A stretch of DNA of 64,000 nt from Sphingomonas sp. (lineage in GTDB: Bacteria > Pseudomonadota > Alphaproteobacteria > Sphingomonadales > Sphingomonadaceae). The notes below the pieces were generated by a model. The model was not told the origin of the DNA. It ran no database searches and saw only the letters and a list, made by a program, of their open reading frames with translations. A program made the position numbers and the translations under genes. This document shows, in pieces, positions 53,300 to 61,147 of the stretch (position 1 is its first letter; every line of letters starts with the position of its first letter). The stretch covers positions 1 through 64,000 of the forward strand of contig NZ_JAGHZV010000023.1 of the NCBI RefSeq assembly GCF_017745215.1, in the 5' to 3' direction.

Positions 53300-56188
53300 C
53301 TACCTCTTCTTCCCCTTCGCCGCCGGCAGCACCACCATCGACCAGTCCTTGTCGGGCTGGAGGTACTTCGCCGCGAGTGCCTGGATCTCGGCGGGGGTGG
53401 TCAGCACGATGTCGCGTGCCAGCCGATCGACCGCGGCGATGCGCTCGGGGTCGCCGGTGCCACCCTCGACCAGCTTCATCCAGAAGGGATTGCCCGTCGA
53501 GGCGCGGATGATCTGCTGCTTGAGCGGCGTGATCACGCGGTCGAGCTCGTCGGCGTCGATCGGCTTCGCCACCAGGTCGGCGGCGATCCCGCGCGTCAGC
53601 GTGAAGAAGAAGTCGGTCTTGTCGGGCGGCAGCAGGCCGAGCGCCATGATCTTGCCGCCGGTCGCTGCACCCACCGGCCAGTCGCTCGAGACGTTGGGCG
53701 AATAGCTCACCCCCGCTTCGCTGCGCAGCTTGTCGAGCAGCCGGTCGCGGAACACCGCGGCGAGCAGGTCGAGCTTGCGGCTCTCGGTCAACCCCGCCGA
53801 GCCGCCGCCGGTCGGCCAGGCGATCACCGCCGCCGCCTGGTCGGGCTGGCCGGTGTGGGTGCGCACCACCGGCTTCGCCACGTGCGCGGGGAAGGGTGGC
53901 GGCGGAGTCGACGCACCCGCGGGCTTGCGGGGAGCCAGTGCGCCGAGCGTCGCGGCAACGGCCTTGATCGTCTCCTCGCTGTCCATGTCGCCGAACACCT
54001 CGACTTCGATCGGGCCGCTGGCGAGCAGCGGCTCCCACACGTCGCGGAACGCCTTGGGCGTCAGCGCGGCGACCGCGTCCCTGGGCGGCGTGCCCCAGCG
54101 CGGGTCGCCCGAATGCAGCAGCGCGTCGAGGTCGCGGCCCAGCACTGCGTCGGGCGAGGCATTGAGACCGGCGTAGCTCGACAGCACCGCCGCCTTGCCG
54201 CGGTTGACCGGATTGGGATCCCAGCCGGGTGCTGCGAGCTTGGTGGCGAACAGCTTGAGCTGGTCGAACAGGTCGGCACGCGTGGTCTGGCCGGCGAAGC
54301 TGAAGGAATCGTCGTCGATGCCGAAGTCGAAGCCCATCTGGCGCTGGCCGGTGAGCGCGTCGAGCTCCTCCTGGCCGAGGTCGGCGACGCCGCTCGCGAC
54401 GAGCGCCCCGGGGCCGGCCCAGGCCGCGGTGCGGCGGTTCGAAGGCAGCGCGCTCAGCCCGCCGCCGAAGCGGACGTTGACATAGACGCGGCTGACTTCG
54501 GAGGAATTCTGGTGCAGCAGCAGCTTCACGCCGTTCGAGAAGACGACCTTCTCGATCATCGGGCTGGCGAGCACGGTCTCGCGGCTCACCACCGTTGCCG
54601 GCGCGCCGAGCTTGGGCAGCCGGTCGAAGCTCACGTCGCCGACGATCTTGCGGCCACCGAGCGCGCTGACGTCGGCCTTGAGCGCGGTCTCGACCTTCTG
54701 GTTGATCTTGAGGTCGGGTGCATGGAGGTTGACCAGCGCGCGCACCGCAGTGCCCTGGAAGACGCGCTTCGACGCGGCGAGCACGGCCTCGGGATTGAAC
54801 ATCTTCTTGTCGATCGCGTCGCGGAAGATCGAATAGCTGCCCGCCGCGTCGGTGACCGTCTCGTTGATGTCGACCGCCTGCATCATGTCGTCGGCGTGCT
54901 CGGCGCCGGCCTTGACCGGCCAGGTCGCCACCGAATTCTTCATGCCGGTCTCGATCTCGGCGACTTCGCGGTCGATCTCGCCCTGGGTCGGCGGGGTCGC
55001 CTGCGCATCCGCGATCACGCCGCGCACGTCCTTGAGCGCCTGCTCCCAATTGTCGCCGGCGGGCAGCACCTGCACGGTGGTGACGTTGGCCGAGCGCGCG
55101 ATGTCGTCGAGGCTCGCGCCCGCGGCGAGGAAGCTCGCGCCGGCGCGCGCCCGCGTCTCGAGGCGGCGGTTGATGATGCGGATGGCGACGAGGTCGACCA
55201 TCCGCTCCTGGTTGAAGATCACCGTATCGGCGAACACCGTCCAGGGCCGCGCGACGGTGAGCATCGCCATCGTCGGGATCGAGGGCTCGACGATCGAGGC
55301 AGCCGAGGGATGGTCGGGCGAGGGCTTGCCGAAATCGGGCGCGGCGGGCGCGGGGCCGGCGCCCTTCCAGTCGCTGAAATATTTCTGGATCAGCCCTTCC
55401 AGGATCGCGGGATCGACGTCGCCGACCGCGACCACCACGGCGCGTTCGGGGCGATACCAGCGGTCGTGGAAGGCCTTGACCGTCTCGGCGGTGGCCGCGT
55501 TGAGCGCCTCGACGGTGCCGATCGGCTCGCGCTGGGCGAGCGGCTGGCCGGCGAACATCAGGTCGTAGAGTGCATCCGCCATCCGCTTCTGCGGGCCGGG
55601 CTGCTCGCGCCCCTCGGCGAGCACCACCGGCCGCTCGGCGCCCAGCGACTGGGCAGTGATCGCCGGGCCGTACATCATGCCCGAGAGGATCTTGAAGCTC
55701 TCGTCGAGCCCCGCCGGATCGGCGTTGGGCAGGTCGAGCTTGTAGACGGTGCTCGTGAAGGTGGTCTGCGCGTTCGAATCCGAGCCGAAGGTCACGCCGA
55801 GGCGCTGCCAGATGCGCTTCGATTCGCCGTCGGGCACATAGACCGAGCCACGGAAGCTGAGGTGCTCGAGCAGGTGCGCGAAGCCGCGCTCGCTGTCCTG
55901 CTCCATCAGCGATCCGGCATCGATGCGCACGCGGATCGAGACCTGGCCCGGCGGCACCCCGTTCTTGCGCACCGCATAGCGCACGCCGTTGGGCAGGCGG
56001 CCGAAATGCCATTCGGGATCCTGCGGGATGTCGCTCTTCTGGTAGAGCCAGGGATCCGCCGCGGTCTGGACCGGGCGATGGACGAGCTTGGGCGGGTCGC
56101 CGGCTTGCTGGGCGAGCGCGGGAACCGCGAAGCCGAGGAGCGAAAGGGCGAGGGCGAGCGGGCGGAACGCGCGGGAAAACGGCAGCAT
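53300..56188 (-). CDS. Exported M16-family zinc peptidase
   Basis: 962 residues from ATG 56188, with a signal peptide (PLALALSLLGFAVPALAQ). Two M16 halves: the first carries the inverted zinc motif HLLEHLSF (His105, Glu108, His109) and the distal Glu in LAEGREQPG. The second half (from about residue 470) is the inactive partner, as in pitrilysin-type enzymes. Probably degrades peptides in the periplasm. The frame is open upstream but begins to look protein-like only at the signal. Confidence 0.93.
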   Translation of the reverse strand: MLPFSRAFRPLALALSLLGFAVPALAQQAGDPPKLVHRPVQTAADPWLYQKSDIPQDPEWHFGRLPNGVRYAVRKNGVPPGQVSIRVRIDAGSLMEQDSERGFAHLLEHLSFRGSVYVPDGESKRIWQRLGVTFGSDSNAQTTFTSTVYKLDLPNADPAGLDESFKILSGMMYGPAITAQSLGAERPVVLAEGREQPGPQKRMADALYDLMFAGQPLAQREPIGTVEALNAATAETVKAFHDRWYRPERAVVVAVGDVDPAILEGLIQKYFSDWKGAGPAPAAPDFGKPSPDHPSAASIVEPSIPTMAMLTVARPWTVFADTVIFNQERMVDLVAIRIINRRLETRARAGASFLAAGASLDDIARSANVTTVQVLPAGDNWEQALKDVRGVIADAQATPPTQGEIDREVAEIETGMKNSVATWPVKAGAEHADDMMQAVDINETVTDAAGSYSIFRDAIDKKMFNPEAVLAASKRVFQGTAVRALVNLHAPDLKINQKVETALKADVSALGGRKIVGDVSFDRLPKLGAPATVVSRETVLASPMIEKVVFSNGVKLLLHQNSSEVSRVYVNVRFGGGLSALPSNRRTAAWAGPGALVASGVADLGQEELDALTGQRQMGFDFGIDDDSFSFAGQTTRADLFDQLKLFATKLAAPGWDPNPVNRGKAAVLSSYAGLNASPDAVLGRDLDALLHSGDPRWGTPPRDAVAALTPKAFRDVWEPLLASGPIEVEVFGDMDSEETIKAVAATLGALAPRKPAGASTPPPPFPAHVAKPVVRTHTGQPDQAAAVIAWPTGGGSAGLTESRKLDLLAAVFRDRLLDKLRSEAGVSYSPNVSSDWPVGAATGGKIMALGLLPPDKTDFFFTLTRGIAADLVAKPIDADELDRVITPLKQQIIRASTGNPFWMKLVEGGTGDPERIAAVDRLARDIVLTTPAEIQALAAKYLQPDKDWSMVVLPAAKGKKR

Positions 56189-56400
56189 CGCGCGGCTTGT
56201 ACCTGCGAAATGCGGCCATCGCCAGTCCGCAACCGAGCCGGGGCGCGTCGCTGTCGTGCGTTCCGGGACGAAGTGGTGCCGCCTGTGCGACATCATTTGG
56301 ACCCACGCACCCGCTAGACAGGGGGCTGTCGACCGCGGGCCAGTGCTGCGTCGCAGCAAGCTTTCCCCGCGAGTCGCGCCTGAAGCGAGACGGCAGGGAC

Positions 56401-57273
56401 GTGCGTAGCGTGGATTACGACCATCATGACGCGGGCGCCGCAATGTGGCGCCAATCGGGCGAGGCGGCCGTGGCGCCGCCGTGGATGATCCCGGACATCA
56501 CCGTGATCTCCGGCGCGCCCGACCCCGACGCGCCGATGCGCGCCGATCCCAACCGGCCTTGGCTGATCAAATACGGCAAGCACCTGCGCGGATTGTTCGA
56601 CCGGTTCGTCGCGCGCTCGTCCTTGGTCGCCACCGATCCGGTGCTCGACGTGCGCGACTTCGCCTGGACCGCGGCGCTGCGCGAGCATTGGCGGGCGATC
56701 CGCGACGAGGGCGTCGCCGCGGCGCTCGGGCCCCGGCCTGCGCCGAGCCTCGCGAGCGTCTCGCCCGATCACCGCGCGATCGCGCCGGTGCACCAGTGGC
56801 GCAGCTTCTTCCTCTGGGGATACGGCTACAGCTGCGAGGAGAACCGGCTCGCCTGCCCGGTGACCTCGGCCATGGTCGAGGCGATCCCGGGGATGGTCAG
56901 CGCCTTCTTCTCGATCCTCGCGCCGGGCACGCACATCCCGGCGCACCGCGGCGTCACCAAGGGGCTGATCACCTGCCACCTTGGCCTGATCGTCCCGCGC
57001 GACGGCGATGTCCGGATGCGCGTCGGCGACCGGATCGTGCGCTGGGCCGAGGGCGAGACTTTGGTGTTCGACGACACCTGTGATCATGAGGTGTGGAACG
57101 ACACCGCGCACACCCGCGTGGTGCTGCTGGTCCAGTTCCGCCGGCCGCTGCGCCAGCCGGGCAAGTGGTTCGTCGACCGTTTCCTGGGGTGGATCCGCGG
57201 CTCGGCCTTCGTCCAGGAAGCGCGCGACAACGTCCACAAGTGGAACGACGCGATGCGGGCGTTCGAGGATTAG
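56401..57273 (+). CDS. Aspartyl/asparaginyl beta-hydroxylase family, LpxO-like
   Basis: 290 residues from GTG 56401 (56410 and ATG 56443 also possible). The cupin-like core shows HIPAHRGVTKGLITCHLGL with the first iron ligand, DDTCDHEVWNDT with the second, and RVVLLVQFRRPL for 2-oxoglutarate binding. Relatives such as LpxO put a 2-hydroxyl on a lipid A acyl chain. Sphingomonads make glycosphingolipids with 2-hydroxymyristate in place of LPS, so a similar role is attractive but unproven. Divergent from the M16 gene. Confidence 0.82.
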   Translation: MRSVDYDHHDAGAAMWRQSGEAAVAPPWMIPDITVISGAPDPDAPMRADPNRPWLIKYGKHLRGLFDRFVARSSLVATDPVLDVRDFAWTAALREHWRAIRDEGVAAALGPRPAPSLASVSPDHRAIAPVHQWRSFFLWGYGYSCEENRLACPVTSAMVEAIPGMVSAFFSILAPGTHIPAHRGVTKGLITCHLGLIVPRDGDVRMRVGDRIVRWAEGETLVFDDTCDHEVWNDTAHTRVVLLVQFRRPLRQPGKWFVDRFLGWIRGSAFVQEARDNVHKWNDAMRAFED

Positions 57274-57295
57274 ATGTTCGGTCCGATCAAATTAT

Positions 57296-57378
57296 CGTCA
57301 TCCCGGCGAAAGCCGGGACCCAGGGTAAAGCAGGACGTCGCTCGCGGCCCTGGGTCCCGGCTTTCGCCGGGATGACGG
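57296..57378. repeat. Palindromic intergenic repeat, full copy
   Basis: Arms start CGTCATCCCGGCGAAAGCC and end CGCCGGGATGACGG, with middle TAAAGCAGGACGTCGCTCGC. It lies between convergent hydroxylase and acyl-CoA ligase genes. Confidence 0.92.
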
Positions 57379-57384
57379 CCGACC

Positions 57385-59172
57385 TCAATACAGCGCGTCG
57401 AGCCGGCTCCCGTAAGCCCCCTTCAGCACGTGCCGGCGGATCTTGAGGCTCGGCGTCAGCTGCTCGTTCTCGATCGTGAACGGCCCGTCCGCCAGGATGA
57501 ACTTGCGCACCCGCTCGATCACCGACAGGTCCTTGTTCACGCGCTCGACCGCCGCCGCCAGCGCGTGGCGGAACTCGGGGTCCGTCGCGAGCTCCTTGAA
57601 GTCGCACCTCGTCCCGCTCTTCGCGCACCATTCCTGCGTCCATTCGGGATCGGGGACGATCACCGCGACCATATAGGGCCTATTGTCGCCGGCGATCATC
57701 GCCTGGACGATCTCGGGCTGGAGGGTGAGCATCCCCTCCACCTTCTGCGGCGCGACATTGTCGCCCTTGTCGTTGACGATGATGTCCTTCTTGCGGTCGG
57801 TGATCTGGATGCGGCCCTTGGCGTCGATCAGCCCGATGTCGCCGGTGTGGAGCCAGCCGTCCTTGAGGACGCGCGCGGTCTCCTCCTCGTTGCGCCAGTA
57901 TCCGTGCATCACCAGCTCGCCGCGCACGAGGATCTCGCCGTCGGCCGCGATCTTGACCTCGACGCCTTCGAGCGGCGGGCCGACCGTGTCCATCTTGAGC
58001 CCGGCCTTGGGCCGGTTGCACGAGACCACCGGGCCGCTCTCGGTCTGGCCATAGCCTTGCAGGAACGTCAGCCCCAGCGATTCGAAGAAGGTGCCCACCT
58101 CCGGGTTGAGCGGCGCGCCGCCCGAGACCATCGCCTTGATCCGCCCGCCGAAGCGCTTCGCCAGCTTGGGGCGCAGCGTGCGGTTGAGGAACAGGTTCAT
58201 CGGCAGGTCGGCGAGCCGCTGCTCGCCCGCCGCCTTGCGGTTGCCGATCGAGACCGCGCGATCGAGCAAATAGTTGGCGAGCTTGCCCTGCTTCTCGACC
58301 TGCTTCGAGATCCGCGTGCGCAGCACTTCGAACAGGCGCGGCACCACCACCATGATCGTCGGGCGGACCTCCTCGATGTTCGAGGCGAGCTTCTCGAGGC
58401 CTTCGGAATAATAGATCTGCGCGCCCAGCGCGATCGGGAAGTGCTGGCCGCCGGTATGCTCATAGGCGTGGCTGAGCGGCAGGAACGAGAGGAACACTTC
58501 GTCGTCCCAGCCGAAATCCTCGCTGATCAGCGAGCAGCAGCCCTGGCAATTGTGGAGGATCGCGCCGTGATGCTGCATCACCCCGCGCGGCGCGCCGCCG
58601 GTGCCGCTGGTGTAGATCAGGCAGGCGAGGTCCTCGCGCCGGTAATCGGCGCGCGCGGCGACCACCTGCGGCTCGGCCGGATGGTCGGCGATCAGCTTGT
58701 GCCAGTCGTGGAAGTCGGTCTGTCCGGGCTGGCCGGCGCGCACCTCGTCGATCCCGATCAGGATGCGGCAGCAGCCGACGCGCAGCAGCGCGGGCACCAA
58801 GGTGCGCGCAAGCTTGGTGGTCGAGACGATCACGGCGCTCGCCCCCGAATTCTCGAGGATGTGCAGATGATCGCGCTCGGTGTTGGTGGTGTAGGTCGGC
58901 ACGGTGACGCAGCCCGCGGCCATGATCGCGAGGTCGCTGATGCAGAATTCGGGGCGGTTCTCCGAGACGAGCATCACCCGCTCGCCCCGCTTCAGCCCCA
59001 GCGCCTGGAGCGCGGTCGCCAGCGCGGCAACCTGGCGCGCGGCCTCGGTCCAGCTGGTCGCGCGCCACTCGCCGCCCTCCTTGCGCCACAGGAAGGGCTT
59101 GTCGCCCAGCGCCGCGGCGCGCGCGAAGAACATCGCGACGAGATTATCGAAGTGTTCGAGTTTGCGGCTCAT
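57385..59172 (-). CDS. Long-chain fatty acid-CoA ligase (AMP-forming)
   Basis: 595 residues of the adenylate-forming fold. The phosphate loop is LIYTSGTGGAPRGVMQHH near residue 185, FLSFLPLSHAYEHTGGQHF near 235, GYGQTESGPVVSCNRP near 375, and LHTGDIGLIDAKGRIQITDR with KDIIVNDKGDNVAPQKVE near 450. FadD15-like in length and motifs. Activates fatty acids for degradation or for lipid synthesis. Divergent from ggt. Confidence 0.93.
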   Translation of the reverse strand: MSRKLEHFDNLVAMFFARAAALGDKPFLWRKEGGEWRATSWTEAARQVAALATALQALGLKRGERVMLVSENRPEFCISDLAIMAAGCVTVPTYTTNTERDHLHILENSGASAVIVSTTKLARTLVPALLRVGCCRILIGIDEVRAGQPGQTDFHDWHKLIADHPAEPQVVAARADYRREDLACLIYTSGTGGAPRGVMQHHGAILHNCQGCCSLISEDFGWDDEVFLSFLPLSHAYEHTGGQHFPIALGAQIYYSEGLEKLASNIEEVRPTIMVVVPRLFEVLRTRISKQVEKQGKLANYLLDRAVSIGNRKAAGEQRLADLPMNLFLNRTLRPKLAKRFGGRIKAMVSGGAPLNPEVGTFFESLGLTFLQGYGQTESGPVVSCNRPKAGLKMDTVGPPLEGVEVKIAADGEILVRGELVMHGYWRNEEETARVLKDGWLHTGDIGLIDAKGRIQITDRKKDIIVNDKGDNVAPQKVEGMLTLQPEIVQAMIAGDNRPYMVAVIVPDPEWTQEWCAKSGTRCDFKELATDPEFRHALAAAVERVNKDLSVIERVRKFILADGPFTIENEQLTPSLKIRRHVLKGAYGSRLDALY

Positions 59173-59313
59173 CGCCTCCTGCCTCTCTCATTCTTATCGG
59201 AGCGTCGTCCGCGTTTTTCGTAGCGTCATAATGTCGCGGCGGAGCTTGCGCCAGCAGTCATGGACGGCGCGGTGCAGCATGGGCTATCGCAGCCGCGAAC
59301 GACGAGAGTGCGC

Positions 59314-61044
59314 ATGACCCCGATCCGAACCGTGCTTGCCGCCCTTGCCCTGACTGCGCTCGCGGCCTGCGCGAACGGTCGCGCGGCGCCCCGGCCCCAG
59401 TCCGCGGCGCCGGCGCGCCATCACCAGATCTTCGTCGCCGCGGCGAACCCGCTCGCCACCGAGGCCGGGCTCGCCGTGCTTCGGCGCGGGGGCAGCGCGG
59501 TCGACGCGGCGATCGCGATCCAGGCGATGCTGTCGCTGGTCGAGCCGCAGAGTTCGGGGATCGGCGGCGGCGCCTTCATGACCTATTACGACGGCCGGAC
59601 GCATCGGATCACGGTCTACGACGGCCGCGAGACTGCGCCTGCCGCGGCCGACGAGCGGCTGTTCCTCGGGGCCGACGGCAAGCCGCTGTCCTTCCCGGCC
59701 GCGGTGCTGAGCGGCCGCTCCACCGGCGTGCCGGGCGCCGTGAAGATGTTGGACCTGGCGCATGGCGACCATGGCAGGCTGCCGTGGCGCAGCCTGTTCG
59801 GCGACGCGCAGCGCATGGCGCGCGTCGGCTTCATCGTCTCGCCGCGGCTCGGCCGCTTCCTCGCCTCGGGCGGCTATCCGGAGAGCGCCGCGCCCGACGT
59901 GATCGCCTATTTCACCAATGCCGACGGGACGCGGGTCAAGGCCGGCGACCGGCTGGCAAATCCCGCCTATGCCGAGTTCCTCGGCCGGCTGGCCGCGCAG
60001 GGCGCGAAGGCGCTCTATGCGGGCCCGACCGCCGAGCGGATCGTCGCGCGGCTGCACCAGGGCGACCATTCGAGCGCGATGACGCTGGCGGACCTCGCCG
60101 CCTACAAGCCGGTGAAGCGCGAGCCGCTGTGCGGCACCTATCGGATCTACCTGGTCTGCACGCCGCCGCCGCCGGCGAGCGGGGTAGGTCTGCTCCAGCT
60201 GCTCGCGATCCTCGAGCATAGCGACATCGCCGCGCGCGGGCCCGGCGATCCGCAGGCCTGGTTCCTCTTCGCCCAGGCGAGCCGGCTCATGTACGCGGAC
60301 CGCGATCGCTATGTCGGCGATCCCGCCTTCGTGACCGTGCCCGTCGCCGGGATGCTGGACCCCGCCTATGTCGCGGCGCGCGCGAAGCTGATCGGCGAGA
60401 CCGCGGGGCCCGCGCCTGCGCCGGGCGTGCCCGCCGGCGCCCCGGCGCCCGCCGCGGACCGCACGCTGGAGCCGGTCGGCACGTCGCATTTCATCGTCGG
60501 CGACGCGGACGGGAATGTCGTGTCGATGACCACCACGGTCGAATCGATCTTCGGCTCGGGGCGGATGGTGGATGGGTTCTTCCTCAACAATCAGCTCACC
60601 GACTTCACGTTCCAGCCGCGCGACGAGCAGGGCCGGCTCGCCGCCAACGCCCCCGCGGCGGGCAAGCGCCCGCGCTCGTCGATGACGCCGCTGATCTTCC
60701 TGGATGCGCAGGGCGATTTCGTGGGCGCGCTCGGCTCGGCCGGCGGCAATTCGATCCTCGCCTATGTCGCCAAGTCGATGGTCGCCGCAATCGACTGGAA
60801 CCTGCCGATGCAGGAAGCGATCGCGCTCCCCAACCTCGTCGCGCGCGGCGCGGCGTTCCAGGGCGAAGTCACGAAATACTCGCCCGACATCCTCCAGGGC
60901 CTGGCGGCGCGCGGGATCGCGCTCCGCCCGGGCCAGGGCGAGGATTCGGGTCTCCAGGGCGTGATGATCCGCGACGGCCGCTTCGACGGCGGCTATGATC
61001 CGCGCCGCGAGGGCCGCGCGACCGCCGAAGACCCGCCGCGCTAG
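59314..61044 (+). CDS. ggt: Gamma-glutamyltransferase, predicted lipoprotein
   Basis: 576 residues. A signal with a lipobox (TVLAALALTALAAC) suggests lipid anchoring rather than free periplasmic export. N-terminal large-subunit part includes LVEPQSSGIGGGAFMTYYDG. The nucleophile is Thr390 in GTSHFIVGDADGNVVSMTTT, where the precursor cuts itself into two subunits. RPRSSMTPLIFLD and GSAGGNSILAYVAKS complete the family set. Cleaves glutathione and gamma-glutamyl peptides. ATG 59314 starts the signal. Confidence 0.94.
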   Translation: MTPIRTVLAALALTALAACANGRAAPRPQSAAPARHHQIFVAAANPLATEAGLAVLRRGGSAVDAAIAIQAMLSLVEPQSSGIGGGAFMTYYDGRTHRITVYDGRETAPAAADERLFLGADGKPLSFPAAVLSGRSTGVPGAVKMLDLAHGDHGRLPWRSLFGDAQRMARVGFIVSPRLGRFLASGGYPESAAPDVIAYFTNADGTRVKAGDRLANPAYAEFLGRLAAQGAKALYAGPTAERIVARLHQGDHSSAMTLADLAAYKPVKREPLCGTYRIYLVCTPPPPASGVGLLQLLAILEHSDIAARGPGDPQAWFLFAQASRLMYADRDRYVGDPAFVTVPVAGMLDPAYVAARAKLIGETAGPAPAPGVPAGAPAPAADRTLEPVGTSHFIVGDADGNVVSMTTTVESIFGSGRMVDGFFLNNQLTDFTFQPRDEQGRLAANAPAAGKRPRSSMTPLIFLDAQGDFVGALGSAGGNSILAYVAKSMVAAIDWNLPMQEAIALPNLVARGAAFQGEVTKYSPDILQGLAARGIALRPGQGEDSGLQGVMIRDGRFDGGYDPRREGRATAEDPPR

Positions 61045-61071
61045 AAGCAAACCCGATCAGGGTTAATCAGC

Positions 61072-61099
61072 CGTCATCCCGGCTTCCGCCGGGATGACG
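61072..61099. repeat. Short form of the palindromic repeat
   Basis: CGTCATCCCGG and CCGGGATGACG pair across CTTCCG; again only the outer ends of the repeat family. Lies between convergent ggt and GH9 genes, close to the hairpin at 61113-61136. Confidence 0.8.
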
Positions 61100-61112
61100 A
61101 TTCAGGGTGATC

Positions 61113-61136
61113 GGGTTCGAGTCTGGACTCGAACCC
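61113..61136. repeat. Perfect hairpin downstream of GH9
   Basis: GGGTTCGAGTC (61113-61123) and GACTCGAACCC (61126-61136) pair perfectly across a 2-nt loop. Related words occur near 41238 and 41411. Likely part of a terminator region for the GH9 gene or ggt. The GTTCGA core is not part of a tRNA. Confidence 0.7.
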
Positions 61137-61147
61137 GAGTCTGGGAC

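Noticed and set aside
53855..56317. 820-codon plus-strand open frame opposite the M16 peptidase
   Set aside because: Low-complexity Arg/Ala/Gly/His composition and no motifs; the minus strand encodes the HxxEH peptidase.
61113..61136. GGTTCGAGTC word resembling a tRNA T-arm
   Set aside because: It is half of a perfect 11-bp hairpin with a 2-nt loop; no acceptor, D or anticodon stems surround it.
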